DNA of 64,000 nucleotides from Apostichopus japonicus (lineage: Eukaryota > Echinodermata > Holothuroidea > Aspidochirotida > Stichopodidae), in contig NC_092563.1 of the NCBI RefSeq assembly GCF_037975245.1, positions 21,403,699 to 21,467,698 on the forward strand, given 5' to 3'. The notes under the pieces were generated by a model that saw only the letters and a program-made list of their open reading frames with translations, made no database searches and was not told the DNA's origin. Shown here piece after piece: positions 59,657 through 64,000 of this stretch. Every line of letters begins with the position of its first letter. The stretch's first letter is position 1. The translations under genes were made by a program, and so were the position numbers.

Positions 59657-60529
59657 GGCCCCTAAGACAAGTTAGTACTAACACTGCAGTTGGGCTAACT
59701 CTCCGGTACAGTTATGCAATTTGTTAGGCTAAGCCTACCTGTTATAGTGTACGTTTGTTGGACGCTCTCGATCTCCCACCACTCTCATTACTTGTCTTGC
59801 GACCACTGATCTGTACACTAACTGATTGGAGCAACAGGCTTACTCTGTGAAGTTACCGGAAGTTACTGTCCGCCATGTTTGTTCACCCAAGAAGAGCGAT
59901 GCGGTTCACTGATTTTGTATGCTAGCGATATTTGAACGTTGATTTAATGGCTGTTTTCTTGTAGACAGAAAGTATCCAAAGACAAGAGAAGCGGCGCTGA
60001 TATTAGGTGTGTGTCACTGAGGTAGGGGAGGGGAGGTGGTCGGGAGACGTGCTCCCGTACTCAATATTAGATTGATTTTTTATTGCAATCAATTGACTAA
60101 GTAAAATGAGGAATGCAAAAGCAGATCAATGTGGACAACTCAAAAGCCTTTCCGATTATATTCTTGGTCGAAAGCAGCATTGAGGGGTTGGTGTGGCGGA
60201 GGGGGGAGGAGGGGGGACTCAAAAATTCGAAGTTTTTCAAACAGTTGTAGTCTAAGAGCAATCTCGTGAGTCATAAACTGGTATTTCATGTTTATGTTAT
60301 AATGCTATTGTTTTTACTGGTTGGGTGCTTGCAGTTTCAGCTTTACCCTTAAATGATTACAAATAGAGTACCGACAAGGTAAACTCTGAAAGCACATTAT
60401 GGAAAAAAATATCCTTTTCTTTAAATTTATTCATTTTAAGTGACACAGTTGTAATAGTATTGATTGTAGTGACTTGTTAGCACTTAAAAGTCCAACAAGA
60501 ACTTCATTTCCAGAAAATTTAAAATCATT

Positions 60530-60960
60530 ACACTCGGGACCCTGGAAGTCAATGCAATGTTTCTGGTGGTTAAAATTTATAAAAAAATAAAAGTAAATCA
60601 GCAAGAACTTCACATATAAAAGACTATTATAAAAATATTGTTTAAGAAAGTATAATGGCAAGAACTTCACATTTCATAATCTGAAAACATAACAGTATGG
60701 GCAGAGGAAGTCAGTGCAATGCTTCTGGTGGTTAAAAATGTCATGAAACTTAAAAAAGTAAACAATACATAGGGTGGCACCTGCAAGTCCATGAAATGCT
60801 TCTAGTGCTTGAAAATTATCATTTAACTTATACAAAAACAAATTCTGGCAAGAACTTCAACACCAAACAATATGAACTCATGAGATGTTTTGCCACTAGA
60901 GGTCAGAGAAATGTTTCCATTGTTTAAAAACATAATGAAACTTATACTTCTTCTTCATTA
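60530..60960. repeat. Degenerate repeats with AAGAACTTCAC and GGTGGTTAAAA
   Basis: Words such as AAGTCAATGCAATGTTTCTGG, AAGTCAGTGCAATGCTTCTG and AAGTCCATGAAATGCTTCTA recur near 60547, 60708 and 60788, with a weaker match near 60905. GGCAAGAACTTCA recurs nearby. Spacing is irregular, so this is an old, decayed array. Confidence 0.55.
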
Positions 60961-61287
60961 ACTGTATGATTGGATGGCAGAAATGTGATAATTATGATGG
61001 CAACAGAGCCTAAAAAGTACCGACAAAATCTTTGCTATAAGTTCTATCATTTTTAAACTTGGGTTGTTAAGCCACATGTCCCCCCCCCCTCCCTTCCCCC
61101 ATGTGTGATTACTGTCATGTCTTTCTGCTAATATTGCTCTCATGAAACTTTCTCTATGAGGTCTCTTATGCCCTTGAACATGTCTCTTGACATAAAAAGA
61201 ATGAAAAGATAAATAGTTTCAACACAATATGCATGGAAATATATGTGATGTCGGGTATTTTGCGCTTTAGCTTTCTAGGAGACTCCA

Positions 61288-61413
61288 TTATAGCATATGT
61301 ATGATCTCCAGGGGTTCTCCAGGTTCACTGCACTCCGCATTTGGTAATTCATCTTTTGTACATGGGATTGGGCTGGATCGTCTTGCAGATGGTGGCTTAC
61401 GAGTTGGAGTAAT
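61288..61413 (-). CDS. Possible terminal coding exon (uncertain)
   Basis: On the minus strand, a TCATTTGCAG acceptor is followed by a 126-nt frame reading ITPTRKPPSARRSSPIPC, KDELPNAECSEPGEP and ending IIHML before TAA. The composition looks more coding-like than its surroundings. There is no identified upstream exon and no family match; it may be part of a gene carried by the element or chance. Confidence 0.22.
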   Translation of the reverse strand: MTPTRKPPSARRSSPIPCTKDELPNAECSEPGEPLEIIHML

Positions 61414-62430
61414 CTGCAAATGACATAAACAAAACATCGAAACTTATAATATAAATATAAAATTAATCTGTAGAAACGAAATAATTTCACCTGTAGGCAG
61501 CAGATCAATTGAATTGTAACCTGTTCTTGGTAATTCTCATTCATAAAAGGTGAGGCTTCAAATTTCCAAATAAGTCAAGCTTAGCCTTGTGCCTTGAGTT
61601 AGGCAACAACTCTCTCAGTTTTCGAAATTGAGTTAGGTGGTAAGCCTATGTATACCCTTTCAATTATTAAGCTACACATAATTCCTCATGTATTCAGTAC
61701 GTCACGCAGTGTACTGAAAACTGTACTTTGATGCAAGTAGACCTAAAGCTAACGTTACTTATCATGTAAGTTATTTCTTTCGAGAAACACGTCCATATTC
61801 TCGCCAGTGCATACAACGTAGTACAAAAGACTAACTAGAATTCATCCCAAGTAATCGGCATAGCCTACCTGTGAAATGTTAACCCCTTTTCTCGTTTTCC
61901 AAGAACATCCCGGTTTGTGCATCCATAGGCTGAACAGGCATTTTTTTTTTCAAAACATCAGATATTAAACGAGTGAGGTAAAGTTATTTCTTTAGGATAA
62001 TGCGGAGTGCTGACTGCCGACTCCGTACCTAGCTAGTATTTAGTAACAGAACAAGAGATGTTTGGCGTCTTTTTGGGTGATTTAAGATGGCCGCTTCACA
62101 GGGAATAGACCAACTAGCGTTCAGAAGCGGCGAGCCCCCAATCCAGTTAGTGTACAGATCAGTGCTTGCGACAGGCTCAGCAAGCCTATTTACTAGGGAA
62201 GAAAACTCGCTTTCCGTAAAGTTATTCGACATGTTGAAAGGTTCGATAGTATATTGCGGACTGATATAACGTAGCTTATGCCATATTCTTCTATTGCAGT
62301 ACAGTGTAGGTATATACTGAAGCACTAGTATAGTACTGATACAAGTCCTTTTGCCGCGCTCCGTCGAAAAAGTTTATCAACAATACCGATCGTACACATG
62401 CATGGTACTCGCGAACGCGATTTGCATAAC

Positions 62431-62703
62431 GGCTCTTCCCACTCGCGTGCCACTCACACTTTTATGATATATATATTACCGCGCCGAACATGACAAAATA
62501 GTATATAATATATAACAGTTATAACAAACAATATATATATATGTTATGCGATATATATATGATATGCGATATATATAGGTTATGCATAACGTATATATAT
62601 GAAGAACAAACATAAGTCATATATATTACTGCATAACCAACATATATTCCTCGTTATAATCAATATATATGGTATATAATATTGTCACATATGGCACTTC
62701 ATA
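62431..62703 (-). repeat. Right arm of the inverted-repeat element
   Basis: Inverse of the left arm with scattered substitutions and small indels: CCCACTCGCGTGCCACTCAC at the inner end, TTACCGCGCCGAACATGACA in the middle, GTCACATATGGCACTTCATA at the outer end. Confidence 0.8.
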
Positions 62704-63704
62704 CATCTCAGGTCCAGCTAAAGATAACAAGGTATCACGTTTCATTACTGTACTGTCTGCATTTTGTAGCGACACGAATAAAGCGTCACTTGCAAGCAAC
62801 GGAATGTTAACTTTTTCAGATGGCCGTTTGGCGGGTTTTATACATTATTAACTCACCTTTTTTTCTTCACAGTCCGGATGGCGTTCTCTACGCTGTTCTC
62901 TCTAACCAGTCCCAGTTTTCATAAGAAAGTTATCGCTAGGGCTTGGCGCAGAACAGCGATAGTTTCTTCCACATAACATATATCGCTAAATATTAATCCC
63001 ATCGATATGTGGTTTAATAATTAAGTCGTGATCCTCAGAATGAAAATAAAGGAGATTTCCGTGTTTCAATATACGCGCACTGATAAAAAAAAATGATAAA
63101 TCCCGGACTAAGTTAGTATAAATTAATAGCGGAACATCCAATATAAAATGATCGTAGTTGCATTATATGAAAAACACTTGTTGTCGAGCGTGAATTCGAG
63201 ATGAGAATGTCATCGTGGGAAAAACTCCCCTTTTTGGCTAAAAACTCGTCCCTAACGGTTGAGTCACACAACCCGGGGTCAGGGGTTAATCGATAAAGTC
63301 ATTAGCCCCGAGAGTAATGACAAATGAGGTATTTAGTACAAAACGACAATGACTGAAATTCCAAAGTTGAACAAATTATGGCGGCGCTGTTTCCAAAATT
63401 TAAAACAAATAGAATTTCCTAGAGAAATGATGAAGTCACTACAGCCGCACGCTATTTGGGGCGAGTCTTCAATGCCTTTAAATTGGATATTCTGTTGACA
63501 ATTCTCTTCCCCCACCCAGTTGTCTTGGCCAGTCTCTCATTTACAGATTGGGGGACAGTGTGCTGGGATACCGGTAGGGCCACCCTGCATGTTTGTGTCT
63601 AAATACTTAATCAATTTGAAAGTGTTTTTTTTTCTTTCCTTTTTCCACCTGCACAGTTGCAATATGGATAGTGATTGAGTTTGAACATTCTGTTCTCTCC
63701 ATAG
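62704..63704. other. Non-coding stretch before the last HYR exon
   Basis: It begins with the putative target duplication CATCTC. No module signature or known repeat was recognised. The last bases (TTCTGTTCTCTCCATAG) form a good pyrimidine-rich acceptor for the exon at 63705. Confidence 0.5.
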
Positions 63705-63965
63705 GTCAAGGCTTGGTCATCGATGGTGCCAATTGTCAGGACAGATTTGTTTTCCTGGTTTCAGCAGTAATATTTCAGGAGGTCATAATTGTGATTCCAA
63801 ATGCCACATTTAATGGTATTGTTGTTCCACCTAACGACTTTGGTGGTACAGCAACTAGCCTTAGTAGAACCGTATACTTCTTGAGAGAGGGTCCACACCA
63901 ATTCATCTTCAGATATCAACTTGCTGGAAACACTGCTACTTGTGACTTTACCATTACAGTTGTAG
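63705..63965 (+). CDS. Divergent HYR-like exon (type H)
   Basis: A 261-nt phase 1-1 exon without an internal ATG near its start. The module reads GLVIDGANCQDRFVF, IIVIPNATFNG, FGGTATSLSRTVYFLREGPH, QFIFRYQLAGNTATC and FTITVVG. The ending GNTATCDFTITVV is the HYR signature and both cysteines are placed as in HYR. The front half keeps neither PPV nor TEPTATDNSG. The donor GTTTGT is weaker than those of the arrays. Confidence 0.75.
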
Positions 63966-64000
63966 GTTTGTACCAATATTACTGTACAGGGTTATTTGAT

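Larger units (their letters stand above)
59657..62430. other. Interior of the inverted-repeat element
   Basis: The retrotransposon-free interior on the right side. Inverted similarity to its own distal part is visible (59800-59890 against 62085-62170). Frames on both strands around 62030-62325 overlap each other and match no known family. The stretch 60530-60960 holds degenerate repeats, listed separately. Confidence 0.55.
54752..62703. mobile_element. Large inverted-repeat (foldback-like) element, nested with a Ty3/gypsy insertion
   Basis: Arms of about 275 bp at the two ends are inverted copies: TATGAAGTGCCATATGTGAC starts the left arm and its inverse ends the right arm. Outside each end is CATCTC (54746-54751 and 62704-62709), extendable to ACATCTC if the boundary is moved by one base, a likely 6-8 bp target duplication. 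A further inverted match (CACTGATCTGTACACTAACTG at about 59807 against its inverse at about 62140) shows that the two halves continue to mirror each other inside. Without the retrotransposon the element would be about 3.6 kb. No transposase was recognised. Confidence 0.7.
1..63965 (+). other. Partial giant HYR/Kazal/EGF modular gene (composite model)
   Basis: Seen: 35 apparently intact HYR exons, two Kazal+EGF exons and one EGF exon all lie on the plus strand. Each HYR or Kazal+EGF exon has an AG acceptor, a GT donor, and starts with the last two bases of a codon and ends with the first base of the next (phase 1-1). Nothing on the minus strand looks like a competing host gene. Known: HYR domains are immunoglobulin-like extracellular modules named after echinoderm hyalin, and they co-occur with EGF modules in matrix and adhesion proteins. 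Inferred: the exons belong to one gene, or to a few adjacent paralogues, encoding a secreted or surface protein. First exon, signal peptide, stop and promoter are outside the window. Joining exons across the 45.9-54.2 kb and 54.5-63.7 kb gaps is the least certain part. Symbol not assigned. Confidence 0.7.

Noticed and set aside
62029-62325. Opposite-strand frames as possible genes of the inverted-repeat element
   Set aside because: Both strands are open over the same bases, part of the region is an inverted copy of 59800-59890 where the frame is not kept, and no domain is recognisable.

Overview
The window is animal nuclear DNA. It is AT-rich and intron-dense, with short exons bounded by AG acceptors and GT donors and many transposons. 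It appears to lie inside one very large plus-strand gene: no start codon, signal peptide or stop codon of that gene is visible. Nearly all its exons encode single HYR (hyalin repeat) modules, and a few encode Kazal-type and EGF-like modules. Tandem HYR modules at this density, with Penelope-like, Ty3/gypsy and foldback elements, suggest a marine invertebrate deuterostome, most likely an echinoderm. The organism is an inference; no species marker was recognised.

Layout. 1-20514: degenerating tandem copies of a four-exon unit with HYR types A, B, C and D. The period is about 3.63 kb in the first copies. Later copies are changed by insertions, one exon loss and intron replacement. 20515-28577: a non-coding stretch, two divergent HYR exons (24105, 25159), a Penelope-like 3' fragment, one more B exon and a truncated C exon. 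28670-43255: ten nearly identical units of about 1.46 kb, each carrying one type-E HYR exon. 43437-43748: a broken HYR exon interrupted by a minisatellite. 44930-45870: a Kazal+EGF exon and an EGF exon with a damaged donor. 50280-52645: a candidate DNA transposon. 54219-54470: a second Kazal+EGF exon. 54752-62703: a large inverted-repeat element that holds a decayed Ty3/gypsy retrotransposon (55284-59656). 63705-63965: a further divergent HYR exon.

How it fits together. I count 35 HYR exons that look intact (the first cut by the window edge) and two broken ones. All the intact modules, including the Kazal+EGF exons, begin and end in phase 1. Exons can therefore be duplicated, deleted or skipped without changing frame, and the window shows several such events fixed in the DNA. 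The likely product is a secreted or cell-surface extracellular-matrix or adhesion protein. No prokaryotic-type system, CRISPR array, tRNA or rRNA gene was seen. The most notable content is the array evolution and the nested mobile elements, several of which can be dated by unoccupied paralogous sites in sister repeat units.
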